Shown: positions 7,657-16,000, counted from the first letter of the stretch. The stretch is DNA of 64,000 nt from Halapricum hydrolyticum (GCF_025517535.1 NZ_JAOPKC010000003.1:138093-202092), one strand, 5' to 3'. Notes: generated from the sequence alone by a model not told the origin. Translations and numbers: made by a program.

Positions 7657-8756
7657 TCGAGGACTGCAGCGTCGCGGATCTCGAACCGTGCACCGCCCGC
7701 CTCGCTCTCGGTCGCGGTCACCGTCCAGCCGTGTGCCTCGGCGATCCGCGAGACGACAGTCAATCCGAAGCCCGTCCCGTCCGCGCTCGCGGAGTATCCC
7801 GATTCGAAGACCACGTCGGGGTCGTCGGCGCCGATTCCCTGGCCGTCGTCCGCGATATAGAACCCCTCGGTCGTCTCCAGCGGGCCGATCGTGACGGTCA
7901 CGCCGCCGTCTTCGACGACATTGTCGCTCGATCCGTGATCGTCCGTCGAGCCGTGTTCCACGGCGTCCTCGGGAGCTTGCGACCGAGGGCTCGTGGAACC
8001 GTGTTCCACGGCGTTCCGGAAGAGATTCACCAGGAGTTGCCGGAGGCGGTCGCGGTCGGCCCGGAGGCGCAAGTCGTCGTCGAGTTCAAGCGTCGTCGCG
8101 CCGGTGTCGACTCGTTCCCAGGCGGTCTCGGTGACGTCGTCGAGAGCCACTGTCTCGATGTCCAGCGCCTTGCCGTCTGTCCGCGCCAGCAACAGCAAGT
8201 CTTCGATCAACCGATCCATCCGCTGGGCCGCCGCTCGGCTCCGCTGGAAGTGTTCGGGGTCGCGGGTCTCTTCGGCGAGCTCGATCGAGCCGGACAGGAC
8301 CTGCAGCGGATCGCGAAGGTCGTGACTGACGATCCCGGCGAACTCTTCGAGGCGTTCGTTGCGATTGGCCAGTTCCCGGTTCACCCGGCCCAGTCGAGCG
8401 GAGTACACGCCGAGGAGCGCGCCGAGCGCTGCCCCGGTAACCAGTGAGGTGACGACCGCGACCAGATACGACGTCTCGAGCGTGCGACTGAGTAGCCCGA
8501 ACCAGGTCCCGAGGACGAAGAACACGCCCGTGGCGACGCCGATCAGCTTCACGATCCGCCGCCGGAAGAACGGCGACATCGCCTCGTCGATCGACAGCCC
8601 GTAGCCGATCAAGAGTAGCCCCACGACGACCGGCAGCACGGCCTGGACAAGAGCTGCTGTGACCGGCGCATCGGCGACCAGCAGCGAGGCACCTGTCGCG
8701 AGGAGGGCCACCAGTCCCAGGAGAACGATCGGATTTCGGACGTGTGGGATGTCCAC
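7653..8756 (-). CDS. Membrane sensor histidine kinase
   Basis: This sensor kinase (367 aa) has an N-terminal region of about four membrane segments (residues 8-115) and no recognisable extracellular sensor domain. A short coiled stretch leads into the dimerisation helix with the H-box SHDLRDPL (around residue 143). The ATPase domain has the N-box LFRNAVEHGS, the G1 box ADDGQGIG and the G2 box GTGFGL. Between N-box and G1 there is an unusual acidic, histidine-rich insert with the repeated peptide EHGST, coded by a 50-base near-duplication around 7950-8017. No response regulator gene is adjacent. The only plausible start is GTG at 8756. Confidence 0.85.
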   Translation of the reverse strand: MDIPHVRNPIVLLGLVALLATGASLLVADAPVTAALVQAVLPVVVGLLLIGYGLSIDEAMSPFFRRRIVKLIGVATGVFFVLGTWFGLLSRTLETSYLVAVVTSLVTGAALGALLGVYSARLGRVNRELANRNERLEEFAGIVSHDLRDPLQVLSGSIELAEETRDPEHFQRSRAAAQRMDRLIEDLLLLARTDGKALDIETVALDDVTETAWERVDTGATTLELDDDLRLRADRDRLRQLLVNLFRNAVEHGSTSPRSQAPEDAVEHGSTDDHGSSDNVVEDGGVTVTIGPLETTEGFYIADDGQGIGADDPDVVFESGYSASADGTGFGLTVVSRIAEAHGWTVTATESEAGGARFEIRDAAVLD

Positions 8757-8885
8757 GTGTCTATATCACCGCTTACAACAGCCGTTTCAATAAACTTACT
8801 GGCAAAACACTCTGTTCAGTTGAATCGCATGCTCAGGCGAGTGAAGACGATATCGCACTCACGACGAGAGGCTCCCGAGTTGCGA

Positions 8886-9143
8886 TCAGGCCGCGCCGTC
8901 GCCGTAGGTCTCTTCGAGGTATTCGACGATGTCGCTGCTCTCGGGCATGCCGTCGATCCCGTTGTCGCGGTCGACCAACACCGGAACGCCAGTCTGGCCG
9001 CTGATCTCCTCGACTTCGGTGCGCTTGCTGTGGCTGGACGGGACTTCGTGGGACACGTAGTCCAGTCCGAGTTCGTCGAGTTTCTTCGTGACCTTCGCAC
9101 AGTAGGGACAGCCCGGAAGTTCGTACAGTTCGAGGCTCGTCAT
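8886..9143 (-). CDS. Glutaredoxin-like thiol-disulfide protein
   Basis: This 85-aa protein has the thioredoxin/glutaredoxin fold with the redox motif CPYC (residues 12-15). It has a conserved cis-proline segment (TGVPVLVDRDNG) and the C-terminal SSDIVEYLEETY seen in glutaredoxins and in the N-terminal domain of glutathione transferases. It likely reduces protein disulfides or low-molecular-weight thiols (gamma-glutamylcysteine in haloarchaea). It appears to be a single-gene unit, with 129 bases separating its stop from the kinase start on the same strand. Confidence 0.85.
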   Translation of the reverse strand: MTSLELYELPGCPYCAKVTKKLDELGLDYVSHEVPSSHSKRTEVEEISGQTGVPVLVDRDNGIDGMPESSDIVEYLEETYGDGAA

Positions 9144-9210
9144 CGAAGATGGATACGCAGCGGATACAAAAGAGCCCCGCGGTCACGTGCGCAGGTGGCG
9201 TCGGATACCT

Positions 9211-10659
9211 CTACAGCTGACCCTGAATAATTCCGCTTGTCCGGACGAAGAAGTAAAGTACGAACGCGCCTGCGAGAACCCATTGACCAGCGTGGATATC
9301 GTCCCACTCACCCTGGGCGGTCTTGACGATCGGATACGAGATGATTCCAGCGGCGATTCCGTACGCGATCGAGAACGTGAACGGCATCACAAAGATCGTC
9401 AGTCCGGCGGGAACGGCATGGGCGAGATTATCCCACTCGATGTCTGTAATGTTCTGGAGCATCAACACGGCGACGACGACCAGCGCGATATGTGAGGCGT
9501 GCAGTGGGACCGCGGCCGCAAGCGGCACAAGTGCTAGCGAGGCAATGAACAGCAGCGCCACGACGAGCGCGGTCATTCCAGTCCGACCGCCTTCCTCGAC
9601 ACCGGTTGCCGACTCGATGTAAGTCGTGACCGTTGACGTCCCGATCATCCCACCGACGGTCGTTCCGATCGCGTCTGCGAGTAGCGGTTTGTCGATGTCC
9701 GGGAGGTTCCCGTCTTCGTCGAGGAAACCAGCGACTTGCGAGACGCCAGTGAGCGTGCCAGCCGTGTCGAAGAAGTCCACGAAGAAGAACGTGAACACGA
9801 TTAGCGAGAACCCGAGTGCGTCGACGTTACTGAACCCATCGATGAACGCCCCGACAAGCGGCGAGATATCGTATCCGGCCACCGAATACGTCACTGCCGT
9901 GTCGCCAGTCAACGACGCGGGCGTGTACAGAGATATCGGGGTCCCGAACTTCTCGAACTGTGCCGGATGGGCGGTCGCACCGATGGCAGATGCAGCGTAA
10001 CTGATGAGGGTCGTAATGATGATACCGAAGATAATCGATCCGGGAATCCTGGCCGCGTACAACGCGAACGTTATGAACAACCCGACGACAGAGATGATCG
10101 CGATCGGATCCTCAGCGAAGACCGGATTAAACTGGATGAACGTCGCTGGATCGCTGGCGATAACGTGCATCGCTTGCAGGCCAAGAATAGCCAGGAATAA
10201 CCCAATACCAGCACCGATAGCGAACTTGACTGGTTCAGGGAATATCTTGATCACGTACTCACGAGCGCCTGCCACCGTGAGTAAGATGAACAGGACCCCT
10301 TCGACGACGACGGCTGCCAGGGCGGTCTGCCAGGGCACACCTAGCCCCAAAACGACGGTGAACGCAAAGAAGGCGTTCAGCCCGAGGCCAGGGGCCTGCG
10401 CGAAGGGTCTATTGGCATAGAATGCCATGATAAGCGTCGCAACTGCCGCAGTAATAATCGTCACGACCGCCAGCATTTGGCCGACTTCAGACGACGTTCG
10501 TCCCGGAACGTCGGTGATGGCCACTCCTAAGATATCGGGGTTCACTACGACGATATAACTCATCGTCAAGAAGGTCGTGAACCCGGCGACAATCTCCGTC
10601 CTGAGGTCGGTCCCGTGCTCCTCGAACCCGAAGTAATCCGCGAGTGTCTCCCGTACCAT
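9211..10659 (-). CDS. NCS2-family nucleobase permease
   Basis: This is a 482-aa membrane transporter of the AzgA-like branch of NCS2 (guanine/hypoxanthine or adenine permeases). The fold is shown by many hydrophobic segments, the conserved substrate-region motif APGLGLNAFFAF (near residue 90) and the DFFDTAGTLTGV segment in the middle. The start MVRETLADYFGFEEHG matches family N-termini; a codon-three-upstream start is also possible. It lies just downstream of gfcR and near pyrE and upp, so it probably supplies purine or pyrimidine bases for salvage. Codon use is slightly less GC-rich than in its neighbours. Confidence 0.85.
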   Translation of the reverse strand: MVRETLADYFGFEEHGTDLRTEIVAGFTTFLTMSYIVVVNPDILGVAITDVPGRTSSEVGQMLAVVTIITAAVATLIMAFYANRPFAQAPGLGLNAFFAFTVVLGLGVPWQTALAAVVVEGVLFILLTVAGAREYVIKIFPEPVKFAIGAGIGLFLAILGLQAMHVIASDPATFIQFNPVFAEDPIAIISVVGLFITFALYAARIPGSIIFGIIITTLISYAASAIGATAHPAQFEKFGTPISLYTPASLTGDTAVTYSVAGYDISPLVGAFIDGFSNVDALGFSLIVFTFFFVDFFDTAGTLTGVSQVAGFLDEDGNLPDIDKPLLADAIGTTVGGMIGTSTVTTYIESATGVEEGGRTGMTALVVALLFIASLALVPLAAAVPLHASHIALVVVAVLMLQNITDIEWDNLAHAVPAGLTIFVMPFTFSIAYGIAAGIISYPIVKTAQGEWDDIHAGQWVLAGAFVLYFFVRTSGIIQGQL

Positions 10660-10786
10660 GTTACACAAACGAGCATATACTCCGGCCTCGGTTTATGTCT
10701 TTATAGATATATTGCCGATTCTATTCACGAACTTGTATATCTATTCTCTCTCAGAAGCGCTGGCATCGATCTCGGGAACGACTCGA
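10660..10786. promoter_or_regulatory. AT-rich spacer upstream of the permease
   Basis: This 127-base segment between the permease start and the gfcR stop is strongly AT-rich. It has TATA-like words such as TTTATAGATATATTG near 10700-10715 and TTGTATATCTATT near 10732-10745. On the minus strand it should hold the permease promoter and the end of the gfcR transcript. No riboswitch-like fold was recognised. Confidence 0.45.
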
Positions 10787-11497
10787 TTATGTACTCGTCA
10801 GAGCCACGACTGGGGCATCGGTGGCCTCGCGGACGGTCTCGATGCCCTCGCTGTCGGCGGCGACCAGCACGGCAGCGCCGACCACTTCGGCGTCGACCTG
10901 ATCGGCGATGTCGAGCAAGAGCCGCTGGGTCTCCCCCGAGCGGACGATGTCGTCGACGACGAGCACGCGCTCGCCGGACTCGATCGCGGTCGCGGGCAGC
11001 GAGTAGGTCAACTCGATTCCGGGCGTGACGCGCTGGCGGGTCTCGACGAACTCCTCGACGGCGGTCTCGCGGGACTTCTTGGCGTAGGCGGTGCGGGCAC
11101 CGTAGTACCGTGCCACTGCCGAAGCGAAGGTGATTCCGTCGGTCGCGGCCGTCAACACCACGTCCGGGCGGTCGAAGCCGACGTCTTCCGCAACGACGAC
11201 CGCCGCGGCGTCCAGCAAGGTCTGATCGAAGACGAGGTCCGTGTTGTCGACGTACCCCTCCTCGTCGGTCCGGAGACGAGTGTCCAGTTCCTCGGCGACC
11301 AGTTCCCGCCCGAACCCGGAGACGACCTCGCGAGCGCGGTCGATACCGGGCAGGACGTGGCCGTTGACGTAGCGGTTCAGATCGCCGGCCGGCAGCCCGG
11401 TCTCGGCCGCCAGCTCGTCGTAGGTCCGCGACTCCTTGCGCGCCCGGAGGATCTCGACGGCGCGCAACTGGAGGGTGGCCTTCTCGACGCGATTCAT
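10787..11497 (-). CDS. gfcR: GfcR-type regulator with phosphoribosyltransferase-like domain
   Basis: This 236-aa protein joins an N-terminal helix-turn-helix (TYDELAAETGLPAGDLNRYVNG written in two parts: TYDELAAETG near 25-34 and LPAGDLNRYV near 35-44) to a phosphoribosyltransferase fold. The PRPP-binding loop is recognisable as VLVVDDIVRSGETQ near residue 175. It matches GfcR, which in Haloferax activates sugar-degradation genes such as those of glycolysis; earlier annotations called it a PyrE-like protein. The true PyrE is encoded nearby, which supports a regulatory role here. Its own promoter likely lies in the A/T-rich words near 11520-11540. Confidence 0.85.
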   Translation of the reverse strand: MNRVEKATLQLRAVEILRARKESRTYDELAAETGLPAGDLNRYVNGHVLPGIDRAREVVSGFGRELVAEELDTRLRTDEEGYVDNTDLVFDQTLLDAAAVVVAEDVGFDRPDVVLTAATDGITFASAVARYYGARTAYAKKSRETAVEEFVETRQRVTPGIELTYSLPATAIESGERVLVVDDIVRSGETQRLLLDIADQVDAEVVGAAVLVAADSEGIETVREATDAPVVALTST

Positions 11498-11712
11498 GCC
11501 TTTCCGTTGCCACTACCCAGATATGAATATATCGGTCTATACAACCGTGGAAATAGACACGAGCGTGTGGGGAACTGTCGATCGCGGAACACCTATCAGA
11601 AGTCTACCAAAGGCTTCGGGATATCCCCCGTCGGCGTGTGTCTCCCGGCCACTACAGCAAGCGACAGTACTTTCGGTAAACGAAGAATGTGGCTATCGCG
11701 ATTCGAGCCTGC
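11498..11712. other. Intergenic region between gfcR and pyrE
   Basis: These 215 bases hold the gfcR promoter (minus strand), with an AT-rich core GATATGAATATATCGGTCTATA near 11518-11540, given here only as a description of its position. They also hold the 3' end of pyrE. No gene, RNA or repeat was recognised in the remainder. Confidence 0.4.
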
Positions 11713-12246
11713 CTACCGGCCGCTGTCTTCGAGCAGCTGGGTGGCAGTTACGAGCGCTTCCAGTTGCAGGCCGTGCTCGGCGAGGTTCTCGGCTGCGCCC
11801 TCCTCGCGGTCGACGACCACGAGCACGCGATCGACGACGGCACCGGCCTCGCGCAGGGCCTGTGCGGCGTCGATGGCGCTCTGGCCCGTGGTGGCGATGT
11901 CTTCGATGATGATGACCTCATCGCCGTCTTCGAGGTCGCCCTCGATCAGGTTCGCGGTGCCGTACTCCTTCTGTTGCTTGCGCGCGATGACGTACGGCCG
12001 GCCGGTCTCGACGCTGGTGACGGCGACCAGCGGGACGGCACCCAGCGCGACGCCGGCGAGCTTCGAGCCGTCGTCGCCGAGCAACTCGGCGAAGGCCTCG
12101 CTGATGAGCGACAGGCTCGTCGGATCGGTCTCGAAGCGGTACTTGTCGACGTAGTAGTCGCTCGTCCCGCCGTGGGAGAGCTCGAACTCCCCGAAGCGGA
12201 CGGCGTCGGTCTCGCGCAACGCGTCGATGAGTCGCTGGGTGTCCAT
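11713..12246 (-). CDS. pyrE: Orotate phosphoribosyltransferase
   Basis: This enzyme joins orotate and PRPP to give orotidine 5'-phosphate in pyrimidine synthesis. At 177 aa it is the expected archaeal length. The PRPP signature is VIIIEDIATTGQSA (near residues 112-125), and ARKQQKEYGT carries the mobile catalytic loop lysine region. The start ATG at 12246 fits family N-termini (MDTQRLIDALRETDAVRFGEF). It is divergent from the Sua5-like gene across 80 bases. Confidence 0.92.
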   Translation of the reverse strand: MDTQRLIDALRETDAVRFGEFELSHGGTSDYYVDKYRFETDPTSLSLISEAFAELLGDDGSKLAGVALGAVPLVAVTSVETGRPYVIARKQQKEYGTANLIEGDLEDGDEVIIIEDIATTGQSAIDAAQALREAGAVVDRVLVVVDREEGAAENLAEHGLQLEALVTATQLLEDSGR

Positions 12247-12326
12247 ACTGTCGGATGTGCCGGCGCTCCGGTAATACCCATCGGATTCCCGTGGGCTTTT
12301 GTCCGCGAGACGCCCACGATGGGACG

Positions 12327-12905
12327 ATGAGCGACCTCGAAGCGGCCGTCGAGGCGATCGAATCCGGCGAGCTGGTCGTCTATCCGACCGAGACGGTCTA
12401 CGGCCTGGGTGCGGACGCGCTCGATCCCGCGGCCGTCGCACGAGTCTTCGATGCGAAGGGACGCGACCGCGACGAGCCGATCTCGATGGCCGTGCCCGAT
12501 CTGAACACCGCGATCGAGTACACCGCGCCGACGGCGACCGAGCGGGCGTTCATGCACGAGTTTCTCCCCGGGCCGGTGACGGTCCTGGTCGAGCGTCGCG
12601 AGATGGTCCCGGACGTTCTCACCGCGGGCCGCGAGCAGGTCGGGATCCGGATTCCGGACCACGAACTCGCGCTGGCGTTGCTGGAGCGGGCCGCGCCGAT
12701 CACGGCCACCAGCGCGAACGTCAGCGGCCAGCAAAGCGCCCGGCGCGTGGCCGACCTCGATTCGATCACTGATTCGGTCGCGGTCGTCCTCGACGGCGGC
12801 GAGACCGGCGGTACCGGCAGTACGGTCGTCGACGTCGAGACCGGTGACATCCACCGCCGGGGTGCCGAGGCGGACGCCGTCGAGGCGTGGCTCGACGGGC
12901 GGTGA
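12327..12905 (+). CDS. L-threonylcarbamoyladenylate synthase (YrdC domain)
   Basis: This enzyme makes threonylcarbamoyl-AMP from threonine, bicarbonate and ATP for t6A modification of tRNA. The 192-aa product is a YrdC domain only, without the Sua5 C-terminal domain. Family motifs seen are VYPTETVYGLGADA (residues 18-31), the KGR region (FDAKGRDRDEPIS), PGPVTVLVER, and the C-terminal TATSANVSGQ. The start at 12327 was chosen because the alignable region begins there. It is a single plus-strand gene between two minus-strand genes. Confidence 0.9.
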   Translation: MSDLEAAVEAIESGELVVYPTETVYGLGADALDPAAVARVFDAKGRDRDEPISMAVPDLNTAIEYTAPTATERAFMHEFLPGPVTVLVERREMVPDVLTAGREQVGIRIPDHELALALLERAAPITATSANVSGQQSARRVADLDSITDSVAVVLDGGETGGTGSTVVDVETGDIHRRGAEADAVEAWLDGR

Positions 12906-12969
12906 GTCCTGTCTCTTCGTGTGCGATGATGCAGTAGCGACAGTCCACGGCTTCAGCCACAGGGAGAGG

Positions 12970-13626
12970 TCATCCCAGTAGCGACCGAAGGGATCGCGTC
13001 CTGACGCCGCATCCGTCGCGATACTCACAGGGCTGGCACTTTTCGCGGTTCTCGGTCCGGTTCGGTGGTCCGTCGATCGACTCGGCGGTCCGTAGCGCGG
13101 CCCGGTACTGCGAGCGCCGCCGAGCCGAGAGTTCGATCTCACGGATCACGCCGTAGGCCGGGTACTCCGCGAACGCGCGTTCGACCGGCTGTTCGCGCTC
13201 CCAGGCCAGCGCCAGCGCGGCCGCGACGAGATGGACCGACTGCGGCTCCCAGACGCCCTGCTCGGGTGGCCGGCCGGCGAACACTAGCGACGGCGCGAGC
13301 GGTCGTTCGAGCACCTTGTGGGCGATCCCGCGTGCGTCCTTGCCTTCGAGCAGGACCTCGCTGGCCGGCGGATCGACGAGTTCGTCCCAGGCGTCCAGCC
13401 CGGCCTTGAGACAGCCGACCCGCGACCGAAACGTCGTCGGCGTCACCTCGATCGGTGCCGCGAGCAGTTCCGTGTCTTCCGTCAGCAACTTCTCGTACTC
13501 GAAGGCCAGCTGTCGTCGATCCTGTACTCCGCTGGGGATCGACTCGCCGACGTCGGGATCGCGCCGCCGATAATACAGCTTTCGCGGACAGTAGGCCGCG
13601 GTCGCAACGTCACGAAACGCGTGCAT
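12970..13626 (-). CDS. Cas4-like PD-(D/E)XK nuclease, stand-alone
   Basis: This 218-aa protein resembles Cas4/Dna2-type iron-sulfur nucleases. The first cluster cysteine is in AAYCPRKLYYRRR (C13), and the other three are at the C-terminus (CQPCEYRDGC). A nuclease-core pattern (DAWDELVDPPASEVLLEGKD read as short parts, with LLEGKDARG near residue 93) is plausible but imperfect. There is no CRISPR array or other cas gene in the window, so a role in DNA repair or end processing is more likely than adaptation. Such solo proteins are widespread in haloarchaea. Confidence 0.7.
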   Translation of the reverse strand: MHAFRDVATAAYCPRKLYYRRRDPDVGESIPSGVQDRRQLAFEYEKLLTEDTELLAAPIEVTPTTFRSRVGCLKAGLDAWDELVDPPASEVLLEGKDARGIAHKVLERPLAPSLVFAGRPPEQGVWEPQSVHLVAAALALAWEREQPVERAFAEYPAYGVIREIELSARRRSQYRAALRTAESIDGPPNRTENREKCQPCEYRDGCGVRTRSLRSLLG

Positions 13627-13705
13627 ACCCTGCGTGGCTGCGGGATCGCGTATAAACCTCCGCCGCGCCGCGACGGACGGCCGCGGACGACAGCAACGAC
13701 CTGCT

Positions 13706-14308
13706 CTAGAACGAGAGATCGGTCTCGATGTCCTCGGTAGCGTCGTCGAGACCGTCTTCTTTGACGCTCTCGGTCAACTGGATCGAGAGATCGGCGTCGG
13801 TGAGTATCTCCTCGAAAGCCGTCCTGTACCGGTGACTCGTCCGCCGGGCCCGGTTCTGTGCAGTCGCGACCCGGCCGAAGTGCTCGATGGCGTCGCGGTC
13901 GGCGTCGAGTTCGGCCGCGATCGTCTCGCTGTCGGCGTCCTCCGCCAGCAGATCCCGGAGCGACGCCATCGAGAACGGCGCGTCGGCGTCGCTGTCTTCG
14001 ACCAGGTGCAGGTCCATCCGAGCGCGAAAGACCGTCTCCACGTCGAGATCGAGTTCGTCCGCGAGCGTCCCGTCGTCGTCACCCTCGTAGAACCCCCTGA
14101 CGATCGCGGCCAGCGTCCGGTCGTCGCAGTCGGTCTCGAAGTCGTATCGCTCGCGCATGTCCTCGATGACGTCGATCAGCCGCTCCACGATCCGCTCGTC
14201 GTCGCTGTCCGCCAGCGACCCCCGCCCCTCTTGCTGGCGCTCCGTGACCGTCTCTTCGCCGGCGACGTCGACGAAGATATCCCGGAGCTGTTCAGTCTTC
14301 TCGTCCAT
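13706..14308 (-). CDS. Conserved haloarchaeal protein, Cmi4-like
   Basis: This 200-aa, very acidic soluble protein looks like the haloarchaeal family annotated conditioned medium-induced protein 4. The similarity is recalled from the N-terminus MDEKTEQLRDIF and VTERQQEGRGSL. Helical segments with possible helix-turn-helix units are visible (TLADELDLDVETVFRARMDL read as a helix pair near 93-112, and ETIAAELDADRDAIEHFGR near 128-146). That suggests a nucleic-acid or protein interaction role, but no function can be assigned. It stands alone in a minus-strand gap. Confidence 0.6.
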   Translation of the reverse strand: MDEKTEQLRDIFVDVAGEETVTERQQEGRGSLADSDDERIVERLIDVIEDMRERYDFETDCDDRTLAAIVRGFYEGDDDGTLADELDLDVETVFRARMDLHLVEDSDADAPFSMASLRDLLAEDADSETIAAELDADRDAIEHFGRVATAQNRARRTSHRYRTAFEEILTDADLSIQLTESVKEDGLDDATEDIETDLSF

Positions 14309-14390
14309 CGAACCGAAACACGACGATCAGCGTATAAAAATCCGTCCTCTTTTTTCACACCGATAGAACGACGAATCAGCCGTCCGTCTC

Positions 14391-14472
14391 ATAGTGATTA
14401 CTGTAAGTCTGTTCCGGGTCGACCGCACGATGTCGTGCAGTCGCACCGGTAAATCGTTACAGTAATCACTAT
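14391..14472. repeat. Long palindromic element with perfect 16-base arms
   Basis: The arm ATAGTGATTACTGTAA (14391-14406) is repeated exactly in inverted orientation at 14457-14472. Inside lies a second palindrome, GCACGA-TG-TCGTGC, extended by partly matching flanks. The right arm ends on the first base of the upp stop codon. It could be a terminator for upp or a small non-autonomous mobile element; the nested structure and exact arms favour a repeat family. Confidence 0.8.
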
Positions 14473-15146
14473 CAGGTGGTTCGAAACGCCCGGTCGCCGG
14501 CGTCGCCCAGTCCGGGGACGATGTAGCCCTCCTCGTCGAGGTGGTCGTCGATAGCGACCGACAGGATCTCGACGTCGGGGAACTGTTCGTTCAGCCGGAC
14601 GAGTCCCTCGGGTGCGCTGACGGCCGCGAGCACGAGCAGTCGTTCGGGATCGCCCATCTCCTGGACGTGCTCCAGGACGGTCGCCATCGTCGAGCCGGTC
14701 GCGAGCATCGGGTCGGCGACGATGACAGTGTCCTCGGGGTGGATCTCGGGGAGTTTCACGTAGTCGACTTCGATGTCGAACTCGCCGGCGTCGTCCATCC
14801 CGCCGGACTCGTCGCGGCTGGCGGAGATGACGCCCTGGCGCGCCCGGGGGAACGCCTTGAGCAGTCCCTCGACGAACGGCGTCGCCGCCCGGAGGACGTT
14901 GATGATCACGACGTCGTCCATGCCGACGACGCGCTCGCCGGTCGTCTCGGTCAGCGGCGTCTGGATCGTCTCGTAGGCCGTCTCCATGACGCCGTCGATG
15001 ATCTCGTAGCCACAGATCCGCCCGAGCTTCACCAGCCCTTTCCGGAACGCGACCTGCTCGGTTTCGACGCTTCGCAGCTGTGTCAGCGTGTGTTTCGCGA
15101 GCGCATGCGTGACCACTTTCGCCTCGCCTCGGTCTTCGATCGTCAT
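14472..15146 (-). CDS. upp: Uracil phosphoribosyltransferase
   Basis: This enzyme salvages uracil with PRPP to UMP. It is 224 aa, with the family features VVIINVLRAATPFVEGLLKA (near residues 80-99), the PRPP-binding segment DPMLATGSTM, and the C-terminal uracil-binding IVPGLGDAGDRAF. The start at 15146 (MTIEDRGEAKVVTHALAKH) matches family N-termini. The TGA stop is the end of the palindromic element downstream. Together with the NCS2 permease and pyrE it points to active nucleobase salvage. Confidence 0.93.
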   Translation of the reverse strand: MTIEDRGEAKVVTHALAKHTLTQLRSVETEQVAFRKGLVKLGRICGYEIIDGVMETAYETIQTPLTETTGERVVGMDDVVIINVLRAATPFVEGLLKAFPRARQGVISASRDESGGMDDAGEFDIEVDYVKLPEIHPEDTVIVADPMLATGSTMATVLEHVQEMGDPERLLVLAAVSAPEGLVRLNEQFPDVEILSVAIDDHLDEEGYIVPGLGDAGDRAFRTT

Positions 15147-15283
15147 ATGCGAGCCAGGGTTAGCGACGGGCAAATAACTGACGAGACGGCGCTCGTACGG
15201 TCACCAGGGGGTCTGTATCCAGAGGTATCGTACTGCCTGCTGTACGGTTTCGAAGGACTTCGGTCCTCCAGGGTGGCGAATGT

Positions 15284-15299
15284 CTGTACGAACGTACAG
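15284..15299. promoter_or_regulatory. Palindromic operator candidate CTGTACG-AA-CGTACAG
   Basis: A perfect inverted repeat with seven-base arms and a two-base spacer lies 38 bases before the methyltransferase start and in the upp upstream spacer. Its size and symmetry suit binding by a dimeric regulator, but the regulator is unknown. Confidence 0.4.
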
Positions 15300-15337
15300 C
15301 CGGCAGTATCAGGACGGACCGCCCCGTACGCCCACGT

Positions 15338-16000
15338 ATGGCCGTCGAGGTCACCGCCACTGCCGGGGAGATCGCCCGCGCCTACGACGTGCTCGCACCG
15401 ATATACGATCGACTGGTCGCGAGCTGGGAAGCTCCGACCTACGCCCACGCTCTGTACGCCCTCGCTCCGGAACCGGGTGATCGAGTCCTCGATGTGGGCT
15501 GTGGCCCCGGGCATCTCCTGGCGCTGGTCGCCCCGCTCGTCGGCCCGGAGGGACACGTGTACGGGCTCGACGTCGCTCCGGGAATGCTCGAATCGGCCGG
15601 CCGGCGGCTGGCGGCACTCGACGCGCCTGCGACGCTCTGCCGCGGGGACGCACGGGCGCTCCCGTTCGCGGACGAGGTCGTTGACGCTGTCGTGCTGGTC
15701 GAGACGCTCGAACTGTTCTCGCAGACGGACGCAGCGGCGGTCCTCTCGGAGAGCCGGCGCGTCCTCGACCCCGACGGTCGGCTCGTCGTCGCGAGTATGG
15801 AACGCCGCGGCTACGAGGAGACGCCGTTCGTCCGGGCCTACGAGTGGCTCTACGCGACCTTGCCCGGGTACGACGCCGTCGGCTGTCGCCCTATCGACGC
15901 GTGCGGCCGGCTCACAGCGGCGGGCTTCACTATCGTGTCCAGCGAGACCGTTCGCCTGGCCGGCGTCTGGCCGACGACCGTCGCACTCGCAAAACCGTGA
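15338..16000 (+). CDS. Class I SAM-dependent methyltransferase
   Basis: This is a 220-aa methyltransferase with a UbiE/Methyltransf_11-like core. Motif I is RVLDVGCGPGHLLALV (residues 48-63), then VYGLDVAPGMLE, and a proline-containing acceptor-side segment ARALPFADEVVDAVVL. The C-terminal 60 residues contain a helical part (RAYEWLYATLPGYDAVGCRP read near 168-187) that may cap the substrate. The substrate is unknown. It is divergent from upp and convergent with the DJ-1/PfpI gene. Confidence 0.8.
   Translation: MAVEVTATAGEIARAYDVLAPIYDRLVASWEAPTYAHALYALAPEPGDRVLDVGCGPGHLLALVAPLVGPEGHVYGLDVAPGMLESAGRRLAALDAPATLCRGDARALPFADEVVDAVVLVETLELFSQTDAAAVLSESRRVLDPDGRLVVASMERRGYEETPFVRAYEWLYATLPGYDAVGCRPIDACGRLTAAGFTIVSSETVRLAGVWPTTVALAKP

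Noticed and set aside
12970..13626. CRISPR locus near the Cas4-like gene
   Set aside because: No direct repeats with spacers and no other cas genes were found nearby.
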